From contig JQKK01000021.1 in assembly GCA_000746015.1 (NCBI GenBank), forward strand, positions 1 through 64,000: a DNA stretch of 64,000 nt. The letters are read 5' to 3'. The stretch comes from Lachnospiraceae bacterium MA2020. Lineage in GTDB: Bacteria > Bacillota > Clostridia > Lachnospirales > Lachnospiraceae. Of the stretch, positions 45,329 to 54,686 are shown piece by piece (the stretch's first letter is position 1; each line of letters opens with the position of its first letter). The position numbers and the translations under genes were made by a program. The notes beneath the pieces are model-generated. The model ran no database searches and had not been told where the DNA came from. It saw only the letters and a program-made list of their open reading frames with translations.

Positions 45329-45361
45329 AAAACCTCCGGTGGGTCTGCCGGAGGTTTTTTG
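45329..45361. terminator. Bidirectional terminator
   Basis: AAAACCTCCGG (45329-45339) pairs perfectly with CCGGAGGTTTT (45348-45358) plus T run; the flanking A tract makes it work for the convergent Crp-family gene too. Confidence 0.9.
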
Positions 45362-45380
45362 TTGCATTTTTTTATTTATT

Positions 45381-46061
45381 TCACACCAGCTCTTCCAGTC
45401 TCTGCTGATCTTTTATGATTATCTTGCGGCCGTCGAGGTCCAGTATTCCTTCTTTTGTCATGTTTCCGAGCTCTCGTGAAAGTGAAGGTCTCGTAACATT
45501 CAGGTAATCAGCCATTTCTTCGCGCGTCATGCAGACATAGAGCTTTCCTTCTGATGTCTGATGCTGAAGCAGGAACCTTGCGATCTTTTCTCTCAGGCTG
45601 GATGCGCCCAGCACCAAAAGCCTGGAATTCATCGTATATGCCTTGTGAGCAAAGATATTCAGTAGATTGTTTCTGATTATAGTCGATATTTCTTCATCAA
45701 GCTCTGAGGATGTTATTATGCTGTCTGACATTGAAAAGACCACAGTATCCTCAGATGCCTCAGCATATACTCTGTACTCAGGCTGCTTCATGAATGTATA
45801 TACTTCTCCAAACAGGCTTCCCTTCTCCCTGATATGGCTTATAAGCACTCTGCCGCCCGTATAGGTCTCGCGGGCAATAGTCACACTTCCTGATATAAGC
45901 ATCAGTATCCTGCTCGGCTTATCCCCTTCATTAAATATTCTGTCATTCTTCTTATAAGACTTAAACTGTCCATAGTTCTTGTCTGTAATACTTTTAAGCT
46001 GCTCCATCGATAAGTCTTTATATAGATCCGTCTTTAATAAAATATCAATATCGTACCCCAT
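45381..46061 (-). CDS. Crp/Fnr-family transcriptional regulator (no Fe-S cysteines)
   Basis: The 226-residue protein has an effector beta roll (about 30-130), a dimer helix and a winged HTH with recognition helix NVTRPSLSRELGNM. It lacks the cysteine set of FNR, and its effector pocket (GSLFGEVYTF) only partly matches the cAMP site, so the ligand is unknown. It begins 16 nt after citrate synthase with AAGGGGG at the start, implying one transcript. The palindrome at 47573-47592 is a candidate target. Confidence 0.87.
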   Translation of the reverse strand: MGYDIDILLKTDLYKDLSMEQLKSITDKNYGQFKSYKKNDRIFNEGDKPSRILMLISGSVTIARETYTGGRVLISHIREKGSLFGEVYTFMKQPEYRVYAEASEDTVVFSMSDSIITSSELDEEISTIIRNNLLNIFAHKAYTMNSRLLVLGASSLREKIARFLLQHQTSEGKLYVCMTREEMADYLNVTRPSLSRELGNMTKEGILDLDGRKIIIKDQQRLEELV

Positions 46062-46077
46062 AGAGCCCCCTTAGTGA

Positions 46078-47451
46078 CTATCGTTGATCCATTGAAACAT
46101 AATACTGTGGTGTAGCGACTGTTTTGTAAGCCGGACGGATGATCTTGCCGCGGTTTGAAAGCTCCTCTATCCTGTGCGCACTCCAACCGGATATTCTTGC
46201 GCACGCAAAAATAGGCGTATAGAGCTCCTCAGGAAGCCCCAGCATCTTGTAAACGAAGCCAGAGTAGAAATCGACATTACAGCATACACCCTTGTAGATA
46301 GGACGCTCGCCGGCAATCACCTTTGGTCCGAGCTTTTCTACCATAGCGTATACATCAAATATCTCCTGCAGTCCCTTTTCTTCTGCAAGTTTTTCTACAT
46401 AGCTTCTGAATATCTGCTCACGCGGATCTGACAGAGAGTAAACTGCATGTCCCATACCATAGATAAGACCGCTCTTGTCAAACGCCTTTTTATTCAAAAG
46501 CTTATCGAGGTAGTCAGATATCTCATCTTCATCCTTATAGTCTTTGACGTTCTTCATCAAGTCTTCCATCATCTGCACTACCTTAACATTTGCACCGCCA
46601 TGGCGTGGCCCCTTTAATGAGCCAAGGGAAGCTGCAACCGTAGAATAAGTATCTGTGGCAGTTGATGAAACGACGTGAGTTGTGAAAGTCGAGTTATTTC
46701 CTCCGCCGTGATCCATGTGAAGTACCATAGCGACGTCGAGAATGCGTGCCTCGAGGTCGGTGTACTTACTGTCCGGTCTAAGTATATAAAGCAGGTTCTC
46801 GGCCGCAGAAAGCTCCTTTACAGGAGGGTGGATAAACAGGCTCTCATTTTCATGATAATGTCTGTATGCCTGATATCCATAGACTGAAAGAAGCGGGAAT
46901 ATCGCGATAAGCTGCATGCACTGCCTGAGGACGTTCGGGATAGATATGTCATCGGCATTGTCATCGTATGCGTACAGTGTAAGTACACTTCGAGCAAGCG
47001 TATTCATCATATCCCGGCTTGGTGCCTTCATGATAGTATCGCGTACAAAGTCAGTTGGAAGTGTCCTGTAAATTCCCAAAAGTTCCTTGAACTCAGCGAG
47101 CTCAGACTCAGTCGGAAGTTTACCAAAAAGCATCAGATAAGTAGTCTCTTCAAAGCCAAAGCGATTCTCACTTGTAAAACCGCTTACAAGATCTTTGATA
47201 TTGTAGCCGCGATAGTAAAGATTTCCCTCTGCAGGCACTTCCTTACCATCAACCATCTTCTTTGCGCTTACATCTGAGATGTGTGTAAGTCCGGCAAGAA
47301 CGCCCTTACCGTTTAAGTCACGAAGTCCGCGCTTTACATCATATTTCTGGTAGAGCGCAGAATCGATCATCGTCGAATCTTCTGCTGCGTGTGCAAGTCT
47401 CCTTATCTGGGGTGTGATCTCTGAAAAATTAATGCTGATATTTTCCGCCAT
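46078..47451 (-). CDS. gltA: Citrate synthase
   Basis: It condenses acetyl-CoA and oxaloacetate. The 457-residue protein has the catalytic histidine segments LHMDHGGGNNSTF (about 243) and GMGHAVYSLSDPREQ (about 325), the YRGYNIKDL substrate segment and a C-terminal arginine region near FACARISGWSAHRIEE. The active-site Asp in VCCNVDFYSGFVYKML is present. In a fermentative anaerobe it probably feeds 2-oxoglutarate/glutamate synthesis. A TATAAC -10 (47513-47518, minus) with TTTTAA -35 (17 bp) lies upstream. Confidence 0.93.
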   Translation of the reverse strand: MAENISINFSEITPQIRRLAHAAEDSTMIDSALYQKYDVKRGLRDLNGKGVLAGLTHISDVSAKKMVDGKEVPAEGNLYYRGYNIKDLVSGFTSENRFGFEETTYLMLFGKLPTESELAEFKELLGIYRTLPTDFVRDTIMKAPSRDMMNTLARSVLTLYAYDDNADDISIPNVLRQCMQLIAIFPLLSVYGYQAYRHYHENESLFIHPPVKELSAAENLLYILRPDSKYTDLEARILDVAMVLHMDHGGGNNSTFTTHVVSSTATDTYSTVAASLGSLKGPRHGGANVKVVQMMEDLMKNVKDYKDEDEISDYLDKLLNKKAFDKSGLIYGMGHAVYSLSDPREQIFRSYVEKLAEEKGLQEIFDVYAMVEKLGPKVIAGERPIYKGVCCNVDFYSGFVYKMLGLPEELYTPIFACARISGWSAHRIEELSNRGKIIRPAYKTVATPQYYVSMDQR

Positions 47452-47572
47452 CCAAATGTCTCCTCCTATTTATTATTTTTAGAATAATGTATCCAATTTT
47501 CCAAATTGTATTGTTATACTATTCTAGTGTAACATTTAAAACGTAATATTTACACCCTTGACACAACAATTC

Positions 47573-47592
47573 TTTAACGCTTTAGCGTAAAA
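47573..47592. promoter_or_regulatory. Crp/Fnr-like palindrome between gltA and ferredoxin genes
   Basis: TTTAACGC-ttta-GCGTAAAA (8-4-8, one mismatch) has the N4-spaced dyad layout typical of Crp/Fnr sites. It lies in the divergent gap, about 75 bp upstream of the predicted gltA start. Binding by the Crp-family protein at 45381 is a guess. Confidence 0.4.
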
Positions 47593-47745
47593 AATTGTAC
47601 GAAAATAAGGACTTCATATGACAAAACTTATCATGTGTATACATGCATATTGCTTGCAAATAATTGGAAAATATAATAGAATTAAGCAAAGACCGATTTG
47701 GCTTATCGGTAAATTTTTGTTGTATGATTATAGGAGGAACTTAAA

Positions 47746-47916
47746 ATGGCTCATGTAATTAGTGATGAATGTGTATCTTGTGGTGCTTGCGAGTCTACTT
47801 GTCCAGTAGGCGCTATCTCTGCTGGTGATGGCAAGTATGTTGTTGATGCTGGCACATGCATCGATTGCGGTGCTTGCGAAGCAGGCTGCCCAACAGGCGC
47901 AATCAAGGCTGAATAA
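47746..47916 (+). CDS. 2[4Fe-4S] clostridial-type ferredoxin
   Basis: The 56-residue electron carrier has two classic cluster motifs, CVSCGACESTCP (about residues 9-20) and CIDCGACEAGCP (about 38-49), the exact clostridial pattern. TAGGAGG lies 9 nt before the ATG. Codon use is strongly biased, consistent with an abundant protein. A hairpin ACCGAT/ATCGGT lies in the leader (about 47692-47710). In such anaerobes it accepts electrons from oxidoreductases such as PFOR and passes them to hydrogenase or Rnf-type complexes; none are in this window. Confidence 0.95.
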   Translation: MAHVISDECVSCGACESTCPVGAISAGDGKYVVDAGTCIDCGACEAGCPTGAIKAE

Positions 47917-47931
47917 TTATAATTTAGCAAT

Positions 47932-47964
47932 AAAAAAGACATCTCTTAACGAGATGTCTTTTTT
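47932..47964. terminator. Bidirectional terminator, ferredoxin/ddl
   Basis: Perfect 14-bp stem AAAAAAGACATCTC (47932-47945) with GAGATGTCTTTTTT (47951-47964), loop TTAAC. It serves both convergent genes. Confidence 0.92.
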
Positions 47965-47969
47965 ATTGC

Positions 47970-49013
47970 TTATTTATATTTCTTCAATGAAACATCAACA
48001 AGCAGCTGGCAAAGATCCTCAAAATTGATTCCTACAGCTGCAGCTTCCTGCGGTACAAGGCTCGTAGGAGTCATTCCCGGAAGTGTATTTGCCTCAAGGC
48101 AATATGGCTTGCCGTTCTCATCCATCATGAAGTCCATTCTTGCATAGCTCTCCATGCTGAGCGCATTGTAAACGTCTACTGCAAGTCTCTGGATCTCAGC
48201 TGTTGCCTCGCCGGATATCTCAGCAGGACATGTCTCAACAGTACTTCCTGCCTGATACTTATTCTTATAATCATAGAAGCCTGACTTTGGTGCTATCTCA
48301 ACGATAGGATATGGCTTTCCATCTATTACTGCGCAGGTAAACTCGCGTCCCTTAATATACTGCTCTATGATCACCTCATTGCCATACTTGCAGGCTGCCT
48401 TCATATCTGCCTTATATTCCTCAATAGTCTTTGGAATATATACACCTACAGATGATCCACCTGCTGTTGTCTTGATAACACATGGAAGCCCAAACGGAGG
48501 CTCACTTGTGTCATCACATCCCACGTACGTCCATGCAGGAGTAGAAAGTCCCTTTGCTTCAAGCAAAACTTTTGTATAGAACTTATCCATTGCAAGCGCT
48601 GAGCTGAGGTAGCCTGTACCTGTGTACTTTATACCAAAGAGGTCAAGAGCTGCCTGCACCTTGCCGTTCTCTCCATCTCCGCCGTGGAGTGCCAAAAATA
48701 CAATATCAGCTTTCTGACAGAGCTCTATTACATGAGTTCCAAAATAGCAATCTGACTTATCAGGGCGCTGTGCCTTTATCTCATCAAGATCCGGGTCAGC
48801 ATCTGTAATAGCCTTGATATCAGCTGCCCAGTCTCTGTCTACTGTAAACAGTGCATCAAGATCTGCGGCATCTGCTCCGTTATATCCATAAAATACATCT
48901 ATAAGTATTACATCATGTCCTTTTTTCTTAAGTGCTCTGTAAACCTGTGAGCCCGATACAAAGGACACATCTCTCTCAGTTGAAGTTCCTCCAGCAAGTA
49001 CAACAATCTTCAT
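47970..49013 (-). CDS. ddl: D-alanine--D-alanine ligase
   Basis: It makes the D-Ala-D-Ala dipeptide for peptidoglycan. The 347-residue ATP-grasp enzyme has LAGGTSTERDVSFVSGSQV (about 6), ALHGGDGENGKVQAAL, YTGTGYLSSALAMDKFYTK, PCVIKTTAGGSSVGVY, EQYIKGREFTCAVIDG and ARMDFMMDENGKPYCLEANTLPGMT. I set the start at MKIVVLAG because it matches the family N-terminus and has GAAGAGG upstream; a start 25 codons earlier is not supported. It overlaps the upstream membrane-protein gene by 4 nt. Confidence 0.95.
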   Translation of the reverse strand: MKIVVLAGGTSTERDVSFVSGSQVYRALKKKGHDVILIDVFYGYNGADAADLDALFTVDRDWAADIKAITDADPDLDEIKAQRPDKSDCYFGTHVIELCQKADIVFLALHGGDGENGKVQAALDLFGIKYTGTGYLSSALAMDKFYTKVLLEAKGLSTPAWTYVGCDDTSEPPFGLPCVIKTTAGGSSVGVYIPKTIEEYKADMKAACKYGNEVIIEQYIKGREFTCAVIDGKPYPIVEIAPKSGFYDYKNKYQAGSTVETCPAEISGEATAEIQRLAVDVYNALSMESYARMDFMMDENGKPYCLEANTLPGMTPTSLVPQEAAAVGINFEDLCQLLVDVSLKKYK

Positions 49014-50683
49014 TTCCTCTTCCCAGCCTTTCCTAAAACCTGTTTTGCTAGTATGCCGCGTGCCAGCCATGCGGCGATCATCAGCCATGTCACTACTGAC
49101 AGTGCAGTAGAAATATTCTGTATAATTGTTCCATTATAGTACACTTTAACGGATTTTGCACCATCAGGATAAATCCTTACCCTGCCGTTTTCACCGCTTT
49201 CGCTCGCCACTTCGATCCTTTGACCGTCTGCTTCAGCTACGTATCCTTTATAATAAATGAATGGAACATCTATATACTTTTCATTACCCGTAAGATTTAT
49301 AACTTCCAAAGTATTCTTATCACGGGTAACTTCTAACTTACTATCGTCATCACTATACGCCACATAAGCGTCATTTACAAGCCTGGAACGGTTATTCACC
49401 GTTACCGGAAGCCACTCTCCACCTATAACCTCTGTAGTAAATGGCGCATAGTCAAAGTAATCATTTGAATAAGAATAATACTCTACATTTATCCTGGCTA
49501 TATTTGATACAGCCGAAAACATCATGACTGCAAGGGTTGCCATAGCTGCCGCCTGACGGGCCCTTTTATCGTTTTTTGCAGCTTCACGGATATATTCTGC
49601 AATATATATACCTGCTGCTACTGCAAGAAGCGGCGAGGCAATAACATTAAGTCTCCACGGAAACTGTATAAACTTAAGATACTTAGCCATCCTTGCCCAC
49701 GGAAAGATACCTGTTGTAGCAGCACAGAAAAGTATACCCATAACCGCACACATATCCGCAAATCTGACAATATACCTGTCTCTCTTAAGCCATATTGCAG
49801 GGAGCAGCATAACGAGAGGCGCAAGCCCAACACTTGCAAAACGATTTAAGAAAATGTCCAAAAACTTGTGCTTTTCATAATTTACATCATAAAGCTCTTT
49901 TGAGACTTTCAATGCCTGAGCAGATAACTGCTCTGCTACAGGCATCCAGTAAAATGCCGTCATAAGGACAACTGCGATCGCTGTGATCACGAGCTTTAGG
50001 ATGATCTTCGGATTTTTGATCATATGCTTTATCCGGAGGACAAAGCCGCACATACATAATCCTATGCAAAACATCGTCGTAAGAGTGTGGCAAAGGATAA
50101 CACCTATCATTCCGAATCCCAGTATATATGGTCTTTTACAGTCATCGTACATGAAATCCCATATTCCTAAGATAACAAGCGGTACAAATATAAGGGCTGT
50201 GAACTCTCCGACAGCACTTCTCGAATATATATCATCCATATGATACTGACATAGCGAAAAAACAATTGCGGTTATCACTGCTGACAGCCTGTCCTTAGTT
50301 ATGGTTTTCATGCAAAAATAAGCACTTAAAAAGCAGGAAGCTATCGTAAAGGCTATGAATATATGATATGCCTTATTTATACCCACTCTGGCAACTCTCA
50401 ACAATGCAGGCAGATATAGCAGTGTATCCGGATAAAAAAGCGAGCTCGCGTACCCCTCTCCGCCAAAAAACAGCATATTTATGCGGAGAAATGGAAGTCC
50501 TGATTCTATACCTTTCTTAAGCGATTCGATCCTTAAAAGATGGTAGACGGAATCATGTCCAACAATGCAGTTTGACGTCACTAGCGGCATGCAGGCTATC
50601 AGCATAGTTATAAGAAATATCGGCCAGAAACCTTCTCTCCCTGTAAATATCTCCTTAGCCTTTGAAACAAATCTATTTTTCAT
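49010..50683 (-). CDS. Polytopic membrane protein, GT-C/YfhO-like
   Basis: The 557-residue protein has about 11-12 transmembrane helices and an early loop with GHDSVYHLLRIESLKKG (about 42), similar to the Asp-containing first loop of GT-C glycosyltransferases and the 6-pyruvoyl-tetrahydropterin synthase-related membrane family. A soluble C-terminal domain (about 400-520) precedes a last helix. A role in adding sugars to the envelope is possible but unproven. It is co-transcribed with ddl (4-nt overlap). Confidence 0.65.
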   Translation of the reverse strand: MKNRFVSKAKEIFTGREGFWPIFLITMLIACMPLVTSNCIVGHDSVYHLLRIESLKKGIESGLPFLRINMLFFGGEGYASSLFYPDTLLYLPALLRVARVGINKAYHIFIAFTIASCFLSAYFCMKTITKDRLSAVITAIVFSLCQYHMDDIYSRSAVGEFTALIFVPLVILGIWDFMYDDCKRPYILGFGMIGVILCHTLTTMFCIGLCMCGFVLRIKHMIKNPKIILKLVITAIAVVLMTAFYWMPVAEQLSAQALKVSKELYDVNYEKHKFLDIFLNRFASVGLAPLVMLLPAIWLKRDRYIVRFADMCAVMGILFCAATTGIFPWARMAKYLKFIQFPWRLNVIASPLLAVAAGIYIAEYIREAAKNDKRARQAAAMATLAVMMFSAVSNIARINVEYYSYSNDYFDYAPFTTEVIGGEWLPVTVNNRSRLVNDAYVAYSDDDSKLEVTRDKNTLEVINLTGNEKYIDVPFIYYKGYVAEADGQRIEVASESGENGRVRIYPDGAKSVKVYYNGTIIQNISTALSVVTWLMIAAWLARGILAKQVLGKAGKRK

Positions 50684-50708
50684 ATAAATTATCCTTCACA
50701 GCAAAAAA

Positions 50709-50732
50709 GTATGGCTGCCAAAACAGCCATAC
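50709..50732 (-). terminator. Terminator of the diguanylate cyclase gene
   Basis: Perfect 9-bp stem GTATGGCTG (50709-50717) with CAGCCATAC (50724-50732); on the minus strand a U6 run follows. It lies 58 nt past the stop. Confidence 0.8.
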
Positions 50733-50789
50733 CCATTCTATCACCTTTATTATAGTAAGCGCAATTTAAAATTCTTTTGCCCAAAGCTG

Positions 50790-51884
50790 TCACGAGACAA
50801 CCTGGTTCCTTCCTGATGTCTTGCCCTGATAAAGTTTTCTGTCTGCCTTTATCAAGACTTCATCAATATTTTCACCCATCTGATACTCCTCAAGACCAAA
50901 GGTCATTGTGACCTTTATCTCATGCTCGCCATACTCCATTTCGGAGAGCATTATCGTCTTTCGAAGCATCTCAAGCTTCTCTGCACATACTTCCTTATGG
51001 TTGCGTGTAAAGACAAAGATAAATTCCTCTCCTCCCCATCTGGCAACATAACCATTACCTTTCATGAATGTCTCAAATATCTCTGAAATCTTTTTAAGAA
51101 CCATATCTCCGGCATCATGTCCATACATGTCGTTGATAAGCTTAAACTCATCAAGGTCACCTATAGCTATGCACATACCCTTATGATTTTTATTCATGCC
51201 TGCTATCTCTTTGCTTATATGCTCATGGATAGCACGCCTGTTAAAAAGCCCCGTCAGTGCGTCATGCTCTGCCTCTGCCTCTATCTGGCGATTGTGGGCT
51301 ATCAGCTTCTTTTCCATCTCTAATGCATGCTGACTAAAATAGATAACAAGAAATGTCATGATCACAAAAAGTGCCGCGCTGTTAGTTATCTGGAAGTAAG
51401 TCTCGCCACCGCTTTTGATCTCGACATAAGGTCCTCTGTAATATGCCCATACAAAAAGCACAATTCGCGTCAAGAATAAGATAACCGGTATACGGATCTT
51501 TTTATTTAAGTTGTCATAGCTTGTCATGAATGCAAAAAGCAACATAACAAATAGAAAGTTCTGTGCTCCAGTAGAACTCCAGCCAACCAACGGAACTAAT
51601 ACAATGATCCATACATACAAGCATGCCATGCACATTCGCCTGACAAACTCAGTATTTTTTCTGTAGGATAAATAAACGGTAACAGCAAAAGCTATAAATA
51701 CAATAAATGGCAGAACAGCCAGCACCGGAGAGCCATAAAAATACAGTAATGCTACCTGGCACAGCAGATATACCATCATAACAAGGCTCAGAAGCCTTGT
51801 TAAAACCGCAGTTCGTTTAGTTTCGTTTAAGTCAGCCACATCCCGGATCACTGCTTCGTGAAATCTGGTAAAATGGGCCAACAT
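50790..51884 (-). CDS. Membrane diguanylate cyclase (GGDEF)
   Basis: It makes cyclic di-GMP from two GTP. The 364-residue protein has about six N-terminal transmembrane helices (27-190) and a GGDEF domain from about 205 (HDALTGLFNRRAIHEHI). The active-site motif is intact as GGEEF (ARWGGEEFIFVF, about 292). FGLEEYQMGENIDEVLIKAD is near the C-terminus. No EAL domain or classic ligand sensor is present. It is a single-gene unit. Such proteins tune motility versus attachment, fitting a flagellated organism. Confidence 0.92.
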   Translation of the reverse strand: MLAHFTRFHEAVIRDVADLNETKRTAVLTRLLSLVMMVYLLCQVALLYFYGSPVLAVLPFIVFIAFAVTVYLSYRKNTEFVRRMCMACLYVWIIVLVPLVGWSSTGAQNFLFVMLLFAFMTSYDNLNKKIRIPVILFLTRIVLFVWAYYRGPYVEIKSGGETYFQITNSAALFVIMTFLVIYFSQHALEMEKKLIAHNRQIEAEAEHDALTGLFNRRAIHEHISKEIAGMNKNHKGMCIAIGDLDEFKLINDMYGHDAGDMVLKKISEIFETFMKGNGYVARWGGEEFIFVFTRNHKEVCAEKLEMLRKTIMLSEMEYGEHEIKVTMTFGLEEYQMGENIDEVLIKADRKLYQGKTSGRNQVVS

Positions 51885-52031
51885 AATATCTCCCCCGCAT
51901 AAGCACTTATATTTAGTATATATAATACCACAAATACATACCTTAGTGTTTATAATTTTATCATACTTTTATTAATTTTGCACATTTTAATGTGGATATT
52001 GTGGATATTTTTTTGTGCAACTTTGCATTTT

Positions 52032-52090
52032 ATATTGTACATAATACAATATGAAAAAAAGCAGACAATATTCAAAGTTGTCTGCTTTTT
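52032..52090. terminator. Palindrome and terminator in the histidine-kinase/GGDEF gap
   Basis: ATATTGTA-cataa-TACAATAT (52032-52052) is an operator-like palindrome. Next to it AAAAAGCAGACAA (52056-52068) pairs perfectly with TTGTCTGCTTTTT (52078-52090), the terminator of the kinase operon on the minus strand. The TGTGGATAT word is repeated in tandem near 51991-52008. Confidence 0.75.
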
Positions 52091-52095
52091 AGGAA

Positions 52096-53514
52096 TTATT
52101 TCTTACTCTTTGGAAGGGTAAAGATGAACTCAGTACCCACGCCTTCTGTAGAAATAACATTTATATTTTCGTTGTGTGCCTGTATGATCTCCTTTACGAT
52201 AGAAAGTCCAAGTCCTGTTCCTTTCTTGTCCTTTCCTCTTGAGAGATCCGTTTTATAAAATCTTTCAAATACTCTCTGCACAGAATCCTTTGGTATACCT
52301 ATCCCGGAATCTTTTACAGATACAAAGACTTTATCGTTTTTCTCAGTAGTCTCGAGCTTGATGATCGAATTGTTATGAGAAAACTTGATAGCATTATCCA
52401 GAAGATTATAAAGAACCTGCTGGATCTTGCTCATATCAGCCTTTACAAACAGTGATCTGCCCGAAAGTATAAGCTCTATCGAAATCTTCTTCTCGGTACA
52501 GATACCTCCAAAAGTCTCTGCCGTGCGCTTGACTACTGCATTGATGTCAAAGTCAGTGATCTCAAGCACAAGTCCGTTCCTGTCAAATGTATTGAGCTCC
52601 AAAAGTCCATTGGTGAGCTTTGTAAGCCTCTGTGTCTCATTGACCACTATCGTGAGATATTTCTCATGCATTTCAGGCGGGATCGTCCCATCTATCATCG
52701 CTTCGAGATATCCACGTATCGATGTCAAAGGCGAGCGGAAATCATGTGATACATTTGCTATAAACTTCTTTTGATTGTCCTCAGAGCGCGCTATCTGATG
52801 CGCCATATATGTAAGCGTATCGGACAGATAGCTCATTTCGTCGTGAGCTCCGCTCTTTTTCATCTGATAGGTAAGATTGCCCTGCGCATATTCCTCTGCT
52901 GCTTTTGTAACGCGATTAAGCGGCAGATATACGACCAGTGTAAACACTACAATGATGATAAGCGAGAAAAGAAGTATTATCCCGAGTGCTATATAGGATA
53001 TATGAAGTATCTCATTGCGCGAGTCTACAATACTGCTGAGCGGCTGATGTATCACCACATATCCGATAACCTTAAAATTGGATGTTATCGGAGAAAATAC
53101 TGACAAAGTCTCCTCTTTGAAAGCGCCGTAAAAATCACCTGTCATGTAGTAAGTCCCCGACGCAGAAGGATCAAAGCCATCAAAAACAGCCTCTTCATTG
53201 TCATACTTACCACGCGAGTCAAAAAGTACCTTAGACGACTTGTTCATAACCCAGATATCCGCAGATATATAAGTATCTATCGCCTTTAGCTGTGACTTTG
53301 CAGATTTAGCTCCATCCTCGTCGTTTGTATAAATTCTCAGAGCATAGCTCGATGCAACAAGCGATGCCTCACGGTAGAGTGACTTTGCCTGCACTCTCGT
53401 CAGATGGCGCAATGTCATCCCGGATGTAAGTGTCGCAATAGTCATAAATGCCAATATACCAAATAGTACATAGGCCGCAAGGAATTTTAAGTACAAAGTC
53501 CTACGCATCTTCAT
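52096..53514 (-). CDS. Sensor histidine kinase
   Basis: The 472-residue membrane kinase has TM1 (about 10-32), an extracytoplasmic sensor of about 130 residues, TM2 (about 172-197), HAMP, and HisKA with the phosphorylated His in FIANVSHDFRSPLTSIRGYL (about 258). The catalytic domain has the N box (LYNLLDNAIKFS), G1 (VKDSGIGIP), F box (RFYKTD) and G2 (KGTGLGLSI). All catalytic motifs are intact. No response regulator is encoded beside it; it overlaps the aminotransferase gene by 4 nt, which is unusual. Confidence 0.93.
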   Translation of the reverse strand: MKMRRTLYLKFLAAYVLFGILAFMTIATLTSGMTLRHLTRVQAKSLYREASLVASSYALRIYTNDEDGAKSAKSQLKAIDTYISADIWVMNKSSKVLFDSRGKYDNEEAVFDGFDPSASGTYYMTGDFYGAFKEETLSVFSPITSNFKVIGYVVIHQPLSSIVDSRNEILHISYIALGIILLFSLIIIVVFTLVVYLPLNRVTKAAEEYAQGNLTYQMKKSGAHDEMSYLSDTLTYMAHQIARSEDNQKKFIANVSHDFRSPLTSIRGYLEAMIDGTIPPEMHEKYLTIVVNETQRLTKLTNGLLELNTFDRNGLVLEITDFDINAVVKRTAETFGGICTEKKISIELILSGRSLFVKADMSKIQQVLYNLLDNAIKFSHNNSIIKLETTEKNDKVFVSVKDSGIGIPKDSVQRVFERFYKTDLSRGKDKKGTGLGLSIVKEIIQAHNENINVISTEGVGTEFIFTLPKSKK

Positions 53515-54686
53515 TTTTTATTGCCCTGCCTGAGTTCTGTGATAAATTTATTTATCCTGTCTATCGCTATCTTGAGGTTTTCAATGGAGTATGCATAAGA
53601 GATTCGTACAAATCCCTCACCGCTGTCACCAAACGCTGTGCCCGGTACGACCGCAACCTTTTCATGCTTCAAAAGCTCGGTTGCAAACTCCTCACTTGTC
53701 ATGCCAAACTCTTTGATACAAGGGAACACATAGAATGCTCCATATGGCTCAAAACATGGCAGCCCCATCTTTTTAAACTCATTCATAAGGAAACGACGGC
53801 GCTGGTCATATGCCTCTCTCATCTCCTCTACATCCCTGTCACCATGTTTAAGTGCTTCTACTGCAGCATACTGGCTTGTTGTAGGCGCGCACATGATGCA
53901 GAACTGATGAAGCTTTGTCATCTGCTGTATGATAAGCTCCGGTCCGCAGCAGTATCCAAGTCTCCATCCGGTCATGGCAAATGCCTTTGAGAAGCCGTTT
54001 ATAAGGATAGTCCTCTCCTTCATGCCCGGCAACGAAGCGATACTTACATGATTTTCCTTGTATGTCAGCTCAGAATAAATTTCATCGCTTACAACAAAGA
54101 TATCATGCTTCTTTACTACCTCGGCGATCGCCTCGAGGTCACTGAACTCAAGGATGGCGCCTGTCGGATTGTTTGGAAACGGCAGTATGAGTATCTTTGT
54201 CTTTGGTGTGATAGCCGCCTCAAGCTCCTCGGCTGTAAGACGGAAATCATTTTCTGCCTTTAAGTCAATGATAACCGGCTTGCCGCCTGCCATTACCGTA
54301 CAAGGTACATATGAAACATAGCTTGGCTCAGGGATTATGACCTCTTCGCCCTCGTTCAGCATAGCGCGGCATGCGAGATCTATCGCCTCTGATCCACCTA
54401 CTGTAACAAGTACTTCTTTAAGCGGATCATACTTAGGAATACCACGTCTCACGAGATACTTTGATATCTCTGTCCTAAGCTCTTTAAGTCCTGCGTTTGA
54501 TGTATAGAAGGTCCTCCCCTTCTCCAGTGAGTATATGCCCTCATCCCTTATGTGCCACGGAGTGTCAAAATCCGGCTCTCCAACACCTAATGAAATAGCA
54601 TCTTTCATCTCTGAAACGATATCAAAGAACTTTCGGATTCCAGAGGGCTTCATGTCTGAAACTTTATCTGCAATCGGATTTCTCAT
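53511..54686 (-). CDS. PLP-dependent aminotransferase, class I/II
   Basis: The 391-residue fold-type I enzyme has SLGVGEPDFDTPWHI (about 33), YSNPTGAI-type FPNNPTGAI, VVSDEIYSELTY, the PLP-lysine motif NGFSKAFAMTGWRLGY (Lys about 233) and the carboxylate-binding arginine in EGFVRISYAYS (about 368). It resembles aspartate/aromatic aminotransferases of the PatA type; the amino donor is not certain. It overlaps an Lrp regulator upstream and a histidine kinase downstream, each by 4 nt. Confidence 0.92.
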   Translation of the reverse strand: MRNPIADKVSDMKPSGIRKFFDIVSEMKDAISLGVGEPDFDTPWHIRDEGIYSLEKGRTFYTSNAGLKELRTEISKYLVRRGIPKYDPLKEVLVTVGGSEAIDLACRAMLNEGEEVIIPEPSYVSYVPCTVMAGGKPVIIDLKAENDFRLTAEELEAAITPKTKILILPFPNNPTGAILEFSDLEAIAEVVKKHDIFVVSDEIYSELTYKENHVSIASLPGMKERTILINGFSKAFAMTGWRLGYCCGPELIIQQMTKLHQFCIMCAPTTSQYAAVEALKHGDRDVEEMREAYDQRRRFLMNEFKKMGLPCFEPYGAFYVFPCIKEFGMTSEEFATELLKHEKVAVVPGTAFGDSGEGFVRISYAYSIENLKIAIDRINKFITELRQGNKK

